Below are positions 1 to 8,618 of a stretch of 14,720 nt of DNA, one piece after another. The position numbers and the translations under genes are program-made. Position 1 is the stretch's first letter, and each line of letters starts with the position of its first letter. Location: the NCBI GenBank assembly GCA_015490695.1, contig WFXK01000225.1, positions 1-14,720 on the forward strand, written 5' to 3'. The notes beneath the pieces are model-generated. The model was not told the DNA's origin, did no database searches, and saw nothing but the letters and a program-made list of their open reading frames with translations. This DNA is from Bacteroidota bacterium (GTDB taxonomy: Bacteria > Bacteroidota > Bacteroidia > SpSt-205 > S141-50).

Positions 1-570
1 GTATAGACTTCTACCGCTGCTGTTGTATACTGCTACGTAATGGTGTCGTTTTTTCCATGGAAGCGATGGGTCATAAGCCCACCATATTAAATGGTTGCCG
101 TGCGTTGCTGCCTTCACCCATTGAACAATCTTATCGTGGCTTCTTAGTTGATAACCTAAAACAAAAGTTTCGCCACGAGGGTTTAGTCGTAAATCAAAAA
201 AAGTAGCGTAGATTTTATTGCTGTTTTTTTTATCGTAGGTTTTGAAAGTAGTGGCAATGCTTGAACCGATACGGTAAAGACGCACACTGCGGATGTCTGC
301 CACCATTTCCTTAGGATGGATAGGCTTAGGGCGAGTTCCTTCATAATAGCGGTTCATTTTACTGATATAACAGCCATCATACAGCATTCCCATGACCCCT
401 TTCCGCCAAAATTCCACATAAGCAAAGGTTTGTTCGTCTATAGCGATCAAATTAGAGGGGTAGCCAACGTCTCTAAGTTGGTAGCCTTGTACATCAAAAT
501 CGCTGTAATTCAATATTTTTTGTGCAAAGATGCACGCACAGCTAAACCATAGCAGTATGTATCGGTTCAT
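1..570 (-). CDS. Secreted protein of unknown family, 3' end beyond window
   Basis: Reading the minus strand from an ATG at 570 gives 190 codons without a stop up to the left edge, so the gene is truncated only by the window. The first 17 residues (MNRYILLWFSCACIFAQ) look like a signal peptide with cleavage after FAQ, the same style as the other exported proteins here; there is no lipobox. The mature part is rich in Tyr, Trp and Arg and seems beta-rich (for example VRLYRIGSS and TFVLGYQLRS), with no motif I recognise. The start lies inside the end of glyA in another frame, a 29-base overlap, which suggests co-transcription and translational coupling with glyA. Codon use looks like that of its neighbours and the frame stays open along its whole length, so I consider it real. 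Function unknown; export to the periplasm or outer surface is inferred. Confidence 0.75.
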   Translation of the reverse strand, partial: MNRYILLWFSCACIFAQKILNYSDFDVQGYQLRDVGYPSNLIAIDEQTFAYVEFWRKGVMGMLYDGCYISKMNRYYEGTRPKPIHPKEMVADIRSVRLYRIGSSIATTFKTYDKKNSNKIYATFFDLRLNPRGETFVLGYQLRSHDKIVQWVKAATHGNHLIWWAYDPSLPWKKRHHYVAVYNSSGRSLY

Positions 571-1831
571 AGGGAAGAGGAAATAGTTTCATAAGTTGAT
601 GAACCTTATCTCGGATAGCTTTTAGTTTTGTTGGGTTGTCTCGGTGTTTTAGGGTTTCGTCTATGAGTTCAGCAATAAGGAGCATTTCTTGTTCTTTAAG
701 ACCGCGGGTAGTAACAGCAGGGGTTCCGATACGGATGCCACTGGTAACCATAGGCGAACGCTCATCAAAAGGCACCATGTTTTTGTTTACAGTGATGTCT
801 ACTTGCAATAAAGCGTTTTCCGCCTCTTTCCCTGTGATGTTTTTATTTCTTAGGTCTATGAGCATGAGATGGTTATCGGTTCCGCCGCTGACAATGTGAT
901 AACCTTTTTCTTTTAGAGCATTTGCTAAGGTTTGGGCATTTTTTATGATTTGTTTGGCATAATTTTTGAATGAGGGTTGTAGGGCTTCTTGGAAGGCGAC
1001 AGCCTTAGCGGCGATAACGTGCATCAAGGGACCGCCTTGGGTACCGGGAAAGACGGCGCTGTCTAAAACCTGCCCCATGGTTTTAATTTTCCCCTTGGAT
1101 GTTTTTTTCCCCATGGGGTTGGGGAAGTCTTTGCCTATCATGATAACACCTCCTCTGGGACCACGTAGGGTTTTATGCGTAGTGCTGGTAACCACATGGC
1201 AATGGGGTAGCGGGTCATTCAGCAACCCTGCTGCGATAAGTCCTGCAGGATGGGCAATATCTGCCATTAAAATCGCTCCAACCTCGTCAGCAATAGCCCG
1301 AAAACGACGATAGTCCCAGTCTCTGGCGTAAGCACTTGCGCCACAAATAATTAACTTCGGGCGGTGTTGTTCAGCTAACCGAGCAATCTCATCATAATCC
1401 AATCGCTCGGTCTCTTTATTGACACCATAAAAAACAGCACGATAAAGGATACCTGAGTAGTTTACAGGGCTTCCATGGGTTAGATGTCCACCATGAGCTA
1501 GATTGAAACCAAGAATAGTATCGCCTGGGTTTAGCACCCCTAACATAACAGCCGCATTGGCTTGCGCTCCTGAATGCGGTTGGACATTCACCCATTCTGC
1601 ATTAAAAAGCTTTTTTAATCGCTCTTGAGCAAGTCGCTCTACTTCATCTACGTATTGACAGCCGCCGTAGTAGCGCTTCCCTGGCAAACCCTCAGCATAC
1701 TTGTTCGTTAACCACGTCCCCATCGCTTTCAACACTGCAGGACTGACAAAGTTTTCTGAAGCGATTAACTCTATGCCGTTTTGTTGACGCAATCGCTCTT
1801 GCTCAATCCAATAAAAAACCTCGTCCTGCAT
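542..1831 (-). CDS. glyA: Serine hydroxymethyltransferase
   Basis: Cytosolic PLP enzyme that interconverts serine plus tetrahydrofolate with glycine plus 5,10-methylene-tetrahydrofolate, the main source of one-carbon units. The 429-residue protein is the usual length. Visible hallmarks are ELIASENF (residues 21-28), KRYYGG (52-57), HSGAQAN (86-92), DIAHPAGLI (191-199) and the cofactor-binding lysine K220 in TTHKTLRGPRGG, followed by GGPLMHVIAAKA. I chose the ATG at 1831; a TTG two codons upstream is also open, but the ATG gives the family's normal N-terminus. The gene lies 28 bases after the TPR gene on the same strand and has its own TAnnTTTG-like box in that gap, so it may be read both from its own promoter and from upstream. 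Its last 29 bases overlap the next gene. No anomaly seen. Confidence 0.98.
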   Translation of the reverse strand: MQDEVFYWIEQERLRQQNGIELIASENFVSPAVLKAMGTWLTNKYAEGLPGKRYYGGCQYVDEVERLAQERLKKLFNAEWVNVQPHSGAQANAAVMLGVLNPGDTILGFNLAHGGHLTHGSPVNYSGILYRAVFYGVNKETERLDYDEIARLAEQHRPKLIICGASAYARDWDYRRFRAIADEVGAILMADIAHPAGLIAAGLLNDPLPHCHVVTSTTHKTLRGPRGGVIMIGKDFPNPMGKKTSKGKIKTMGQVLDSAVFPGTQGGPLMHVIAAKAVAFQEALQPSFKNYAKQIIKNAQTLANALKEKGYHIVSGGTDNHLMLIDLRNKNITGKEAENALLQVDITVNKNMVPFDERSPMVTSGIRIGTPAVTTRGLKEQEMLLIAELIDETLKHRDNPTKLKAIRDKVHQLMKLFPLPYEPIHTAMV

Positions 1832-1841
1832 AAGCAAGGTT

Positions 1842-1849
1842 CAAAAGTA
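1842..1849 (-). promoter_or_regulatory. Bacteroidota-type -7 box for glyA
   Basis: On the minus strand the gap between the TPR gene and glyA reads TACTTTTG, an exact match to the Bacteroidota -7 consensus TAnnTTTG, 10 bases before the glyA ATG. An ATTG that could act as the -33 element lies about 17 bases upstream, at the end of the TPR coding region. The transcript leader would be only a few bases long. Assigned by motif and position only. Confidence 0.45.
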
Positions 1850-1859
1850 GAAAAATTTG

Positions 1860-3572
1860 CTATTTACAATATTTCTTAAGCAGCTTCTCTGCACTTTTTT
1901 CTCCTAATTCGGCGGCTTTTTTCCAGTCTTCACAAGCCTTTTCTATATTTTGACGATTATAAAACACAATACCACGATTATAAAATGCCATTGCCAATGT
2001 AGGTTTTAGTTCTATGGCTTTATTAAGGTCTTTAAGTGCTAAGTTATACTCACCGCGGTGTAGGAAAGCGGTTGCTCGGTTTAAGTACGCTTCGGCAAAC
2101 TTCGGTGCAATCTCTATCGCTTGATTATAATGGTATAGCGCCTTAGGAATTTGTTCCTTTTCTAAATACAGATTAGCAATGTGGAAATGAACTTCAGCAT
2201 CCTTTGGGCTTTGTTCTAAAGCTTTTTTAAGCGTCTGTAGGGCTTTATCCCATTGTTGTCGGCGCATGTAAATATGTGCTAACAGCGTGAGTCCTTGTGT
2301 TGGTAAAGGTTCTTCCACTCGCATTAAATCCTCGTAAGCTTTATCATATTGTTGGAGATTATAATAGCAAAAGGCGCGGTTTATCAAGGCATTTGGATAA
2401 TGGGTTTTTAGTTGCAAGGCTTTATTAAAGTAATATAGTGCCTTTTCACAGTTACCTTGTAGTCGTAAAATAGCCCCAAGGTTATTCCATACTATGCCAT
2501 TATAAGGATTGATGTCAAGGGCTTTTTGATAAAGTTGCCATGCTTTTCTATAATCGCCTTGGATAAGATAGATATTACCTTTATTATTTAAAGCGACAGG
2601 GTCGTTGGGGTTTTCTTTTAGAACTTTATCTAATAACGCTATAGCAGCGGAAAATTCATTGGTTTCGGTTTTAATAACAGCTAACTGGATAAGTGCAGGG
2701 GCGTAAGAAGGATGATACTTCAATAACGATTTTAATAGTCGTTCCGCTTCTTTATAGGCTTTAAGTTGAATGTACACATCGGCTTTTAAATAAAGGGCTT
2801 CTATGTGACGGGGATTGATACTAAGCACTGTGTTCAATGCAGCAAACCCTTTTTTTAGGTCCCCTTTCTCGCTGTACCATTGCGCTAACTTAGGATAAGC
2901 AGGAGTAAATTCAGGTGCAATGCGGATGCATTCTAACATCAAAGCAATTGCAGTGTCTCTTTTTTGCAAAGCATAGTAGACTAAAGCATTATGATATAGG
3001 TTTTCGGGCTCTCTTTTAAGCGGTTCTAAGGCTTTTAAGTAGTATTCTACGGCTCTGGGGTCATGCATTCTGTCGTAAACTTGTGCTAAGTACCATTTAG
3101 AAGGATAGTCCTTAGGGTTAAGTTGCAAAGCTTTTTTGCAAGCGTTTTTTGCTTCTTCAAAGCGGTAGAGCGAGAGCAAAACGGCACAGCGGCAGCGGTA
3201 CCCTTCTGCATAGTCTTTATAAAGATGAAGAGCGCTATCACAGTCTTGTAAAGCCTCTTGGAACTGATGGAGCTCTTTCTCTGAACGCGCTCTTCCAATG
3301 TAATAATTAGGAAGTTGCTCTGTTTGAATAAGGAAACTATAGTCTTCTTTGGCTTGGTTGTAATAACCTAAATATTCTAAAATTTTTGCTCTTAAGCTTC
3401 TTGCTTCTTTATGGTTGGGATTACGTGCTAAAATAGCATCTAAACTTTGTAGGGCTTCTCTATAGGCATGGTCTTGGTAAGCTTGGAAGGCTTGCTTATA
3501 AAGGGTAGCAGCGTCTTGTGCCCAAAGATAGGATAGCCATAGGCAATTAAACAATAGTATTCGGCAGTTCAT
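1860..3572 (-). CDS. Exported protein made of 16 TPR repeats
   Basis: A 570-residue protein with a signal peptide (about residues 1-19, ending LWLSYLWAQ) followed by an almost uninterrupted array of about 16 tetratricopeptide repeats of roughly 34 residues, from about residue 21 to the C-terminus. Typical repeat features are visible, such as the G/A-Y pattern and the P at the repeat end (KALQLNPKD, KALDINPYN, QAIEIAPKF, KAIELKPTL). There is no catalytic domain and no transmembrane segment after the signal, so it is probably a periplasmic or outer-membrane-associated scaffold that binds other proteins; its partner cannot be read from the sequence. The C-terminal half is closer to the TPR consensus than the N-terminal half. 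The gene is divergent from the M43 protease and upstream of glyA. The ATG at 3572 begins the signal peptide and is the only sensible start. The start has no Shine-Dalgarno sequence. Confidence 0.9.
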   Translation of the reverse strand: MNCRILLFNCLWLSYLWAQDAATLYKQAFQAYQDHAYREALQSLDAILARNPNHKEARSLRAKILEYLGYYNQAKEDYSFLIQTEQLPNYYIGRARSEKELHQFQEALQDCDSALHLYKDYAEGYRCRCAVLLSLYRFEEAKNACKKALQLNPKDYPSKWYLAQVYDRMHDPRAVEYYLKALEPLKREPENLYHNALVYYALQKRDTAIALMLECIRIAPEFTPAYPKLAQWYSEKGDLKKGFAALNTVLSINPRHIEALYLKADVYIQLKAYKEAERLLKSLLKYHPSYAPALIQLAVIKTETNEFSAAIALLDKVLKENPNDPVALNNKGNIYLIQGDYRKAWQLYQKALDINPYNGIVWNNLGAILRLQGNCEKALYYFNKALQLKTHYPNALINRAFCYYNLQQYDKAYEDLMRVEEPLPTQGLTLLAHIYMRRQQWDKALQTLKKALEQSPKDAEVHFHIANLYLEKEQIPKALYHYNQAIEIAPKFAEAYLNRATAFLHRGEYNLALKDLNKAIELKPTLAMAFYNRGIVFYNRQNIEKACEDWKKAAELGEKSAEKLLKKYCK

Positions 3573-3642
3573 TGCTTGTTTTTAGCCGTTTAAGTTTTTT
3601 AGGGTTACTTTATAAAAATAAAGACTATGATTTTACGACTTA

Positions 3643-3650
3643 CAAAGGTA
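3643..3650 (-). promoter_or_regulatory. Candidate -7 box for the TPR gene
   Basis: The minus strand reads TACCTTTG here, matching TAnnTTTG, 70 bases before the TPR gene start. It is three bases from an opposing box for the M43 protease. No good TTG-type -33 element is visible; the upstream region would fall within the first codons of the protease gene. The predicted leader is about 65 bases, longer than for other genes in the window. Confidence 0.35.
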
Positions 3651-3653
3651 AAA

Positions 3654-3661
3654 TACTTTTG
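3654..3661 (+). promoter_or_regulatory. -7 box abutting the M43 protease start
   Basis: TACTTTTG, an exact TAnnTTTG match, is followed by only two bases (CG) and then the protease ATG at 3664. In this promoter class transcription begins a few bases after the box, so the mRNA would start at or next to the start codon. The -33 element is weak: only T-rich sequence (TTTTAC at 3631-3636) sits at about the right distance. Confidence 0.5.
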
Positions 3662-3663
3662 CG

Positions 3664-6600
3664 ATGAAGCGAGTGTGGCATATTGCGGTGTTGGTGTGGG
3701 GTATAGTGGCAGCCCAGCAACTCAACATTACCCCAGACACCTATTTAGACAACGGCAAACCCGTAAAGCGCTGCGCTACCATGGAGTATGAAGCGTGGCG
3801 ACGACAACAAAACCCAAATCTCCCTTCCTTAGAAGAATTTGAACGCTGGATGCAACAAAAACTGGTAGAACTAAGACAGCAATTAGCAACCCAAAACCAT
3901 GGACCTGTTTTATATACCATCCCTGTAGTAGTCCACGTAATTCATGATGGAGAGCCTGTAGGACAAGGACTTAATATATCGCAAGCGCAAATTCAATCGC
4001 AAATTGATCGGTTAAATGAGGATTTTCGTAGGTTAAATAGCGATACAGTAAACACGCCAGCGCAGTTTTTACCTGTTGCAGCCGATATTCAAATAGAGTT
4101 TTGTTTAGCGCTTTATGACCCCAATGGTAATCCTTTACCTGAACCAGGAATAGATAGGATTGACAGAAACGCAATGGGATGGGCGGCGCCTCCTTATACA
4201 ACTAACTACATTGATAATGTTATTAAACCAGCAACGATTTGGGACCCTTATCGTTATTTGAATATTTGGGTTACAGATATTCAAAATGGGATTTTAGGCT
4301 ATGCGCAATTTCCCGAAGGTTCGAATTTATCTGGCTTGCCTACAGGCGCACAAAATGCTAACACAGATGGTGTTGTGGTTCGTTACACCTCCTTTGGAGA
4401 TATTACAAAGGTGAATACCCCACAATTACAAGCAGGAGCACCCTATAACATGGGACGTACTACTACTCATGAAGTAGGACACTGGTTAGGACTACGCCAT
4501 ATTTGGGGGGATGGTCCCTGTGGAACCGATGATTTCTGTGCCGACACCCCCGAATCGGATGGGCCTAATTTCGGATGTGCACAAGGACACATCTCCTGTG
4601 GCACACGAGACATGGTAGAAAACTATATGGATTATTCTGACGATGCTTGCATGAATCTCTTTACCTTAGACCAACGCGACCGCATGTGGGTCGTTATGCA
4701 AAACAGCCCCAGAAGAAAAGAACTACCTGCTGCCGCTTCAACCCTATGTAGTTCTACACCCAATATTTTATTTGCTACGGCAACTACTACAACTTCCGAA
4801 ACAGGCAACACCGCTGGTGTTGATTGTAGAGATTATACCGACTTAAATATTGCTGTACGCATTACGCAAGAGCCTTCAGCAGCAGTTTCAGCAACATTAC
4901 AGCTAGTCCCTACCTCTACAGCACGTTTAGGAGTAGACTTTGATATTATTAACAGCGTTGTTTCTTTCGTTCCCGGTGCAGGGGCTAACCAAAGTGGTAA
5001 TTTCGTCATTCGTATCTACGACGATGCCAGCGTAGAAGGAACTGAAACCATAGTTTTAACCTTTACGATTTCTGACCCTAACATCGCAGGGTACGGAAAA
5101 CCCGATACGCACGTTATAACCATCAACGATGATGACTTTGACCCTGTGCCAGCTGGAATACTTACGGTGTTTGTAGAGAACTTTGAGACGGCAACGCCGC
5201 CTAATTTACCTACAGGCTGGACGCAAGCAGCAATTGGTGGTTCTAATGGTGTTAACGACTGGATGGTAGGAACCGATAATCCTGCTTTTGGAAATCAATC
5301 GGCTTATATCTCTCAAAACGATAATCAAAACACTTATGATGGTGGTGGTTTACTTGGTGGCGGTAGCCCCTCAGATTATCTACTCATCTCTCCTTGGATT
5401 AATGCTGCAGGCATAGGAAACCTTCAACTCTCTTTCTACTACCTTTGCCAAGGGGAAGCATGGAACGGCACCCTTTATGACTATGGAGCCCTATATTATA
5501 GTTTGAACGGAACAAACTTCTTCTTAATAGAAGGAGGTACAAACCCCGCAACGAACCCTTATTATAATCAACCTAACTTTGTTCGCCGTCAAATCACCCT
5601 GCCTGCAGCAGTCCAAGGACAAAACTTCCAATTAGGTTGGCGATGGGTCAATGATAATTCCGTTACTAATAACCCTCCCTTCAATATTGATAGCGTCCAC
5701 GTCTTTAGTGTTGGAACTATCCAAGTAGAAAATGTGCTTTCAACAGTTTCAGAATACTTAGGTCCTGGCGATTCAGCTTACTTCTACAACCCTGCTACAG
5801 GAAAGCTCATGGCAAAAATCGTTAATTTAGACCCTAATCATGATTACGGATGTGTTAATGTACAAATTGATAGAGCGGGAACAGGTGCTGTAGATTTTCA
5901 AGTTGTAGGTGCACCAGCAACACAAAAAACCTTTTTAGTTGTTCCGACGAATAACAACCCTACAGGCGTCTATCGTATTACCCTTTACTATACAGCACAA
6001 GAAATCACAGGTTGGGAAAATGCCACAGGAAAACCCTATACCGTATTGCAAGTCTTTAAATCCAATGGAGCAATTCAAAATGTATCGCCTGCTAATCCTT
6101 GCGCTAATGGCTGTAATGAAACGTATGCAAACACCACCCAAATAGCTAACTTTGGAAGTGACTGGGCATTTACAGGAGACTTCTCAACAGGCTTCTCTGG
6201 GTTCGCCCTGTGTGACGGCTGTATCAACACCAACCCGTTATCCCTTCAATATTTCACCGCTACCTTACAATCTAACGGTGATGTGCTTTTACAATGGCAA
6301 TGGAATGGTAATGCTCAATTGTTTGATATAGAACGCTCCTTTGATGGGAAAAACTTTACGAAAGTTGGCTTTGTGCTTCCTAAGCAGGCTCAAGAAGCTT
6401 ATCAGCACATAGATGCTGCGGTACAGCAGTATAACCAACCCATCGCTTATTATCGTTTGCGTGTGGTAGACGATAAAGGTGCAGAACACTATTCTAATGT
6501 TGTTGCTGTACGATTGCCTATTCAAGGAACACCTGTGTTGCAAATCTATCCTGTGCCTGTTCAAGAAACCTTGTTTGTTGATGTATTAGCTGCGCAAGGA

Positions 6601-6780
6601 GAAAACGTAGCAGTGGAAGTATACGATGCCTTAGGCAAGCGAATCCTTTATAAAGAGATGGAAGCGCAACAATCGGGGATACAACACTTTACCCTACCTG
6701 CTTCGGAATGGAGTAGCGGTTTATATTTAGTGCGTGTCCGTAGCGGTCAGCGGTGGTTTGAGCAAAAGGTCATGAAATAA
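3664..6780 (+). CDS. Secreted M43 (pappalysin-type) metalloprotease with T9SS sorting domain
   Basis: A 1038-residue multidomain secreted protease. In order: signal peptide (about 1-18, ending GIVAAQ); M43 catalytic domain with the metzincin zinc motif HEVGHWLGLRH (H269, E270, H273, H279), a Cys-rich segment and a Met-turn at NYMDY (M322); a Calx-beta-like domain (about 370-492, ending VITINDDD); a jelly-roll, choice-of-anchor-J-like domain (about 503-683, starting ENFE); an unrecognised beta-rich segment (about 690-855); a fibronectin-III-like module (about 861-952); and a Por-secretion-type C-terminal domain (about 960-1038, starting IYPVPVQ and ending EQKVMK). The family cleaves proteins using zinc, and the sorting domain sends it through the type IX system to the cell surface or medium. 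All zinc ligands are present. It is a single-gene unit with its own promoter and terminator. The substrate is unknown. Confidence 0.95.
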   Translation: MKRVWHIAVLVWGIVAAQQLNITPDTYLDNGKPVKRCATMEYEAWRRQQNPNLPSLEEFERWMQQKLVELRQQLATQNHGPVLYTIPVVVHVIHDGEPVGQGLNISQAQIQSQIDRLNEDFRRLNSDTVNTPAQFLPVAADIQIEFCLALYDPNGNPLPEPGIDRIDRNAMGWAAPPYTTNYIDNVIKPATIWDPYRYLNIWVTDIQNGILGYAQFPEGSNLSGLPTGAQNANTDGVVVRYTSFGDITKVNTPQLQAGAPYNMGRTTTHEVGHWLGLRHIWGDGPCGTDDFCADTPESDGPNFGCAQGHISCGTRDMVENYMDYSDDACMNLFTLDQRDRMWVVMQNSPRRKELPAAASTLCSSTPNILFATATTTTSETGNTAGVDCRDYTDLNIAVRITQEPSAAVSATLQLVPTSTARLGVDFDIINSVVSFVPGAGANQSGNFVIRIYDDASVEGTETIVLTFTISDPNIAGYGKPDTHVITINDDDFDPVPAGILTVFVENFETATPPNLPTGWTQAAIGGSNGVNDWMVGTDNPAFGNQSAYISQNDNQNTYDGGGLLGGGSPSDYLLISPWINAAGIGNLQLSFYYLCQGEAWNGTLYDYGALYYSLNGTNFFLIEGGTNPATNPYYNQPNFVRRQITLPAAVQGQNFQLGWRWVNDNSVTNNPPFNIDSVHVFSVGTIQVENVLSTVSEYLGPGDSAYFYNPATGKLMAKIVNLDPNHDYGCVNVQIDRAGTGAVDFQVVGAPATQKTFLVVPTNNNPTGVYRITLYYTAQEITGWENATGKPYTVLQVFKSNGAIQNVSPANPCANGCNETYANTTQIANFGSDWAFTGDFSTGFSGFALCDGCINTNPLSLQYFTATLQSNGDVLLQWQWNGNAQLFDIERSFDGKNFTKVGFVLPKQAQEAYQHIDAAVQQYNQPIAYYRLRVVDDKGAEHYSNVVAVRLPIQGTPVLQIYPVPVQETLFVDVLAAQGENVAVEVYDALGKRILYKEMEAQQSGIQHFTLPASEWSSGLYLVRVRSGQRWFEQKVMK

Positions 6781-6786
6781 ATCACA

Positions 6787-6813
6787 GGGGGGCAAACGCC
6801 CCCCATTTTTATT
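6787..6813 (+). terminator. Intrinsic terminator after the M43 protease
   Basis: Six bases after the protease stop codon, GGGGGGC (6787-6793) and GCCCCCC (6798-6804) form a perfect 7-bp GC stem with a 4-base AAAC loop, followed by ATTTTTATT. This is a textbook rho-independent terminator. It separates the protease from mqnE, whose promoter box starts about 20 bases further on. Confidence 0.92.
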
Positions 6814-6832
6814 ACCCTACATAAAAAAACTT

Positions 6833-6840
6833 TACCTTTG
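6833..6840 (+). promoter_or_regulatory. -7 box just upstream of mqnE
   Basis: TACCTTTG, an exact TAnnTTTG match, is followed by four bases (TCGT) and the mqnE ATG at 6845. It lies right after the intrinsic terminator, so mqnE and the genes behind it need their own promoter. The T-run of the terminator (6806-6810) sits where a -33 element would be. The predicted transcript would start at or very near the start codon. Confidence 0.5.
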
Positions 6841-6844
6841 TCGT

Positions 6845-7981
6845 ATGTTTCCCGAGGCTCCCTCACTCATTAAATCACTAACAAAAGAAGAAAGAGCGTT
6901 ATTAGACAAAGTAAAAGCAGGGGAACGTATCAGCGACGAAGAAGCCCTCAGCCTATATCAATCGCAAAATATCCCATTCCTTGCCTATTTGGCTTCCCTA
7001 ATTCGCTACAGAAACCATGGAAAAGAAGCCTATTTTAATCGCAACGTACACATAGAGCCTACAAACATTTGTATTTATGATTGTGCTTTTTGTTCTTTTG
7101 CTCGCCGCCCCGGTGAAGGAGGTGCATGGGAATACGACTTAGATACGATAGAACAAATCGCGCTTAGCTATAAAGATAAAGGAATTACTGAAGTCCATAT
7201 TACTGGAGGAGTGCACCCAAAAAGAGATGTAAAATACTATGGAGAAATGTTAAAACGTATTAAAACCATTTTACCCCATGTCCATATTAAAGCGTTTACA
7301 GCAGTAGAATTGCAAGTAATGTGCATGCGCTCTAAAATGAGCATAGAAGAGGGATTGTTGTATTTAAAAGATTGTGGTTTGGACTCTATTCCCGGCGGGG
7401 GAGCAGAAATCTTCCATCCAGAAATTCGTAAGCAAATTTGCAATACCAAGGCAACGACAGAAGTGTGGCTTGCTATTCATGAAACCGCCCACCGCTTAGG
7501 TATCCCCTCCAACTGCACTATGCTTTACGGACACATAGAAGACTATACCCATCGCATTCACCACATGCGATTACTAAGAGAACTACAGGACAAAACCCAA
7601 GGCTTCAATTGCTTTATACCTTTAAAATTTAAACGAGAAAACAATCGGCTTTCTTACTTAGAAGAGACTTCCTTGTTAGAAGATTTAAAAAACTACGCTG
7701 TTGCCAGAATTTATATGGACAACATCCCTCATTTGAAAGCGTATTGGCCCATGATAGGGAAATCAACAGCGCAATTAAGTTTACATTTTGGTGTAGATGA
7801 TTTAGATGGCACCATAGATGATAGCACGCGTATTTATTCTATGGCGGGTGCAGATGCCCACCCTGTAATGCGAACAGAAGAGTTAGTCGCTTTAATCCAA
7901 AGTGCTGGCTTTATCCCAGTAGAACGAGATTCTCTTTATAACAAATTAAAAGTTTACCAAGACGCCCTTTCACATGTATAG
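6845..7981 (+). CDS. mqnE: Aminofutalosine synthase (radical SAM)
   Basis: Radical SAM enzyme of the futalosine pathway to menaquinone; it joins the radical from S-adenosylmethionine to 3-[(1-carboxyvinyl)oxy]benzoate, the MqnA product, giving 6-amino-6-deoxyfutalosine. At 378 residues it has normal length. The [4Fe-4S] motif CxxxCxxC is C76, C80, C83 (CIYDCAFC), within the MqnE-like context NRNVHIEPTN ... SFARRPGEG. Other family marks are HITGGVHP, the glycine-rich GGGAEIF, and the C-terminal HRLGIPSNCTMLYGH and GFNCFIPLKF segments. The related MqnC and CofG/CofH enzymes share the fold, but these blocks favour MqnE. It is first in a run of overlapping genes; its stop overlaps the next start by 8 bases, and mqnA lies one gene further on, which supports the assignment. 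Confidence 0.95.
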   Translation: MFPEAPSLIKSLTKEERALLDKVKAGERISDEEALSLYQSQNIPFLAYLASLIRYRNHGKEAYFNRNVHIEPTNICIYDCAFCSFARRPGEGGAWEYDLDTIEQIALSYKDKGITEVHITGGVHPKRDVKYYGEMLKRIKTILPHVHIKAFTAVELQVMCMRSKMSIEEGLLYLKDCGLDSIPGGGAEIFHPEIRKQICNTKATTEVWLAIHETAHRLGIPSNCTMLYGHIEDYTHRIHHMRLLRELQDKTQGFNCFIPLKFKRENNRLSYLEETSLLEDLKNYAVARIYMDNIPHLKAYWPMIGKSTAQLSLHFGVDDLDGTIDDSTRIYSMAGADAHPVMRTEELVALIQSAGFIPVERDSLYNKLKVYQDALSHV

Positions 7982-8618
7982 TTTACCCGCTGTAGGTCAA
8001 CCGCTCTTTTTTTTGCGACATGGTGAAACCGATTATAATCGGCAAAACATTATTCAAGGACGCCATATAGATGCTTCACTAAATGAACGCGGAAAAAGGC
8101 AAAGCAGAGCATTTTTTGAAGCTTATCGCTCCATTCCGTTCCAAGCTATTTTTGTAAGCACCTTAAAGAGAACCTTGGAAACCGTGGAACCCTTTCAAAA
8201 ACATTTGAAAATACCTGTGATTGCTTTACCTGGATTAGATGAGATGGATTGGGGGGAACTGGAAGGAAAACCTATGGAAGGTGAGGTAAAAACCCAGGTT
8301 CAGTATTATATTCAACGTTGGAAGCAAGGGGCGGTGGATGTAGCGCCTCCCGGCGGAGAAAGCCCTTTACAAGTCCAACAACGAGCTACAAGCGCTCTTA
8401 AACAAGTATTAACTCAATTTCCCAATGCTCCCCTGTTAATCTGTACCCATAGCCGTCTTTTAAGAATTTTATTTTGTTCTTTGTTGCGCTATCCTTTAAG
8501 TGCTATGCAGTGTTTCCCTTCGCATAATGCGGCTTTACATATCATCGCTCGCCTGCCAAAAAATCTTTTTTACGTCCATCGCTATAACGATACAACCCAT
8601 TTACTTTTATGCGAATAA
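7974..8618 (+). CDS. Histidine phosphatase superfamily protein (phosphoglycerate-mutase-like)
   Basis: A 214-residue member of the branch-1 histidine phosphatase family, whose members transfer phosphate through a phosphohistidine. The signature LRHGETDYN places the nucleophile at H16, flanked by R15; QGRHIDASLNERG follows as usual, STLKRTLETVEP supplies the next conserved arginine, MDWGELEGK the acidic residue, and CTHSRLLR the second catalytic histidine (H159). All expected active-site residues are present, so it is probably active. The substrate cannot be told: the family includes phosphoglycerate mutases, alpha-ribazole phosphatase (CobC) and broad-specificity sugar phosphatases. It overlaps mqnE by 8 bases and mqnA by 10, so it is co-expressed with menaquinone synthesis, although the known futalosine pathway has no phosphatase step. 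No signal peptide, so cytosolic. Confidence 0.9.
   Translation: MYSLPAVGQPLFFLRHGETDYNRQNIIQGRHIDASLNERGKRQSRAFFEAYRSIPFQAIFVSTLKRTLETVEPFQKHLKIPVIALPGLDEMDWGELEGKPMEGEVKTQVQYYIQRWKQGAVDVAPPGGESPLQVQQRATSALKQVLTQFPNAPLLICTHSRLLRILFCSLLRYPLSAMQCFPSHNAALHIIARLPKNLFYVHRYNDTTHLLLCE

Noticed and set aside
316..552. Plus-strand 78-codon open frame
   Set aside because: It lies opposite the secreted protein read from 570 to 1, which has a signal peptide and a frame open over its full length; the plus-strand frame has none of these.
1829..1837. TTG start for glyA two codons upstream of the ATG
   Set aside because: The ATG at 1831 gives the normal family N-terminus, and TTG would place the start closer to the promoter box without any support.
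1860..3572. TPR gene as an internal DNA repeat array
   Set aside because: The periodicity is at protein level (34-residue repeats) and the DNA of the repeats is diverged, so it is a TPR protein and not a tandem DNA repeat or CRISPR.
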